DNA of 7,756 nucleotides from an uncultured Clostridia bacterium (lineage in GTDB: Bacteria > Bacillota > Clostridia > Oscillospirales > Oscillospiraceae): the NCBI GenBank assembly GCA_937894515.1, contig CALCRH010000043.1, positions 1-7,756 of the forward strand, given 5' to 3'. Of this stretch, positions 6,666 to 7,756 are shown piece by piece. The notes beneath the pieces were generated by a model, which saw only the letters and a list, made by a program, of their open reading frames with translations, made no database searches and was not told the origin of the DNA. The translations under genes were made by a program, and so were the position numbers. Numbering within the stretch: the stretch's first letter is position 1; the number at the start of each line of letters is the position of its first letter.

Positions 6666-7756
6666 TTTCTTTTTTCCTTTCTTCTATGAATTTTTTATGG
6701 AATATTTCTTCAACATCTTCTTCTGTGAGAAGCATGAAGTCGGTTTCTTCATCCAGCGAATCGGTTTCCGAACTCTTTAGCAGTTCGGGATTGAATTCAA
6801 CGGATGCGATACCCTCCGTTCTCGGAGTATGGTCGTATGGCTCTGCCGAGCCATCTGTGGTCAGCTTTATATTTGCATGTTTCAGAATGTCGTATTTGTG
6901 ATCCATAACGGGACGTTCCCCACGGATAAATAGAAGTGCATAATCGTTGTTGAGCATCCGCACCTCACTGGAATCGAGAAGATCACGACCGGAAATCTGC
7001 CAGTTCGTCGAGTAATTGCCATTGCGTCCGTGTGACTGTCCGTATGTGTTTGTATCAATCGTTTCTTTACCGAGCAGCTTTGAAACATATTCGTGTGTGC
7101 TTTGCTCATTGCCGCCGAGATAGAGAAATTCATCACAGTTACCCACGATACTTTCGTGCTGTTTTTCAAACAGGGCTTTGAGCTGTGCCAAATTCTGAAT
7201 GATAATGCTGACGGAGATTTCACGGGAACGCATGGTAGATAGTAACTTGTCAAACTCATCGGGGAGCGCAACATTCGCAAACTCGTCCATGATAAAGTGA
7301 ACATGAACAGGCAACCTTCCGCCGTGAACGATGTCCGCCTGATAATATAACTGCTGAAAAAGCTGTGTGTAGAGCATACCGATGATGAAATTAAAGGATG
7401 AATCGTTATCCGGGATAACGGCAAAGATCGCCGTCTTTTCCTCTCCGATTTTGGCAAGTTCCATATCGTCGGTCTGTGTAATTCCGGCAAGACTTTCGAG
7501 GTTGAATTTTTCAAGCCGGGACACCAAAGTGATCTGAATGGATTTCAGCGTTTTGGCTGAGCCGGAACGGTAGTTGCGGTAATATTTAAGGGCAATATGC
7601 TCCGGGTTTCTGCGCTCCAGCTTATCAAAAAGCAAATCAAGCGGAGAACGGAAATCATCGTTGTCCTCTTTGACCTCTGCCGCACGGATCATATCCATGA
7701 CCATCGGGAAGTTCTGTTCGGCTTCCGGTGCTTCATAATGGAGATAGAACACAAGA
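6637..7756 (-). CDS. VirD4/TraG-type conjugative coupling ATPase, C-terminal part (cut by right window edge)
   Basis: This is the T4SS coupling protein, an inner-membrane ATPase that docks the relaxase-DNA complex and feeds it to the secretion channel. About 373 residues are visible. The frame is open to the last base, so the true start, the N-terminal membrane segments and the Walker A loop lie beyond the right edge; the GTG at 7752 is an internal Val codon, not a start. Numbering from that Val, a Walker B strand (VHFIMDEFANV) is at about 151-161, followed by LSTMRSR and the IIQNLAQLK sensor-like stretch at about 184-192, then the GNCDEFLYLGG and LLGKETIDTNTYG segments typical of the Tn1549 TraG/VirD4 branch. 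The last 70 residues are acidic and then charged (EERKKENEEF), as often seen in the variable tail. The stop codon overlaps the start of the Maff2 gene by 29 bases. The family call is secure; the partial state is a window effect. Confidence 0.95.
   Translation of the reverse strand, partial: LVFYLHYEAPEAEQNFPMVMDMIRAAEVKEDNDDFRSPLDLLFDKLERRNPEHIALKYYRNYRSGSAKTLKSIQITLVSRLEKFNLESLAGITQTDDMELAKIGEEKTAIFAVIPDNDSSFNFIIGMLYTQLFQQLYYQADIVHGGRLPVHVHFIMDEFANVALPDEFDKLLSTMRSREISVSIIIQNLAQLKALFEKQHESIVGNCDEFLYLGGNEQSTHEYVSKLLGKETIDTNTYGQSHGRNGNYSTNWQISGRDLLDSSEVRMLNNDYALLFIRGERPVMDHKYDILKHANIKLTTDGSAEPYDHTPRTEGIASVEFNPELLKSSETDSLDEETDFMLLTEEDVEEIFHKKFIEERKKENEEFISQKQ

Noticed and set aside
7404..7420. 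Perfect palindrome CGTTATCC-G-GGATAACG as an operator or protein-binding site
   Set aside because: It lies inside the VirD4 coding sequence over a conserved peptide (VIPDND), and the single-base centre does not give a good hairpin; chance from codon choice is enough.
1..7756. CRISPR array, tRNA, rRNA, insertion sequence, oriT or attachment site
   Set aside because: No regularly spaced repeats, cloverleaf, transposase-like frame or terminal repeats were seen; the window is almost wholly coding on one strand.

Overview
The window is a stretch of the type IV secretion (conjugation) operon of a Tn1549-type integrative and conjugative element, of the kind common in gut Clostridia (Lachnospiraceae and Oscillospiraceae). 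The evidence is the gene order VirD4 coupling protein, Maff2 pilin-like protein, VirB6/TrbL (CD1112 family), small protein, PrgI, VirB4, PAPS-reductase-like protein, DUF6674-like protein, CD1108-like protein. Strong AGGAGG-type ribosome sites and moderate GC content agree with a Firmicutes host. The genus cannot be read from this window.

All genes lie on the minus strand, so transcription runs from the right edge to the left. Region 6637-7756 holds the C-terminal half of the VirD4 coupling ATPase, which is cut by the window edge. Next are the Maff2 protein (6315-6665), a perfect 10-bp stem hairpin (6281-6307), the VirB6-like channel protein (5421-6257), an unrecognised 100-aa protein (5092-5394), PrgI (4752-5117) and the VirB4 ATPase (2428-4755). 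Downstream come a PP-loop protein of the PAPS reductase family (1649-2431) and a helical DUF6674-like protein (906-1652). VirB4, the PP-loop gene and the DUF6674-like gene each start inside the stop codon of the gene before (ATGA overlaps). No gene-free stretch exceeds 60 bases. Relaxase, integrase, oriT and element ends are not in the window.

The left end is abnormal. The next gene should be the large membrane-anchored cell-wall hydrolase of the element (CD1108-like). Its Lys/Ala-rich N-terminal part runs normally to about position 240 and then stops matching. From about 238 to 2 a different reading frame on the same strand encodes the last 78 residues of a sensor histidine kinase ATPase domain, probably KdpD-like, with its own stop codon. 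The hydrolase gene is therefore fused out of frame to the tail of a chromosomal-type kinase gene, with loss of its membrane anchor and peptidase. This is either a real deletion or recombination that disabled the element's wall-cutting step, or an assembly chimera; the sequence alone cannot decide.

Together the intact genes encode the DNA-delivery machine: VirD4 presents the relaxase-DNA complex, VirB4 powers assembly and transport, and Maff2, VirB6 and PrgI form membrane parts. The PP-loop and DUF6674-like genes are accessory genes of unknown function carried in the same transcription unit.
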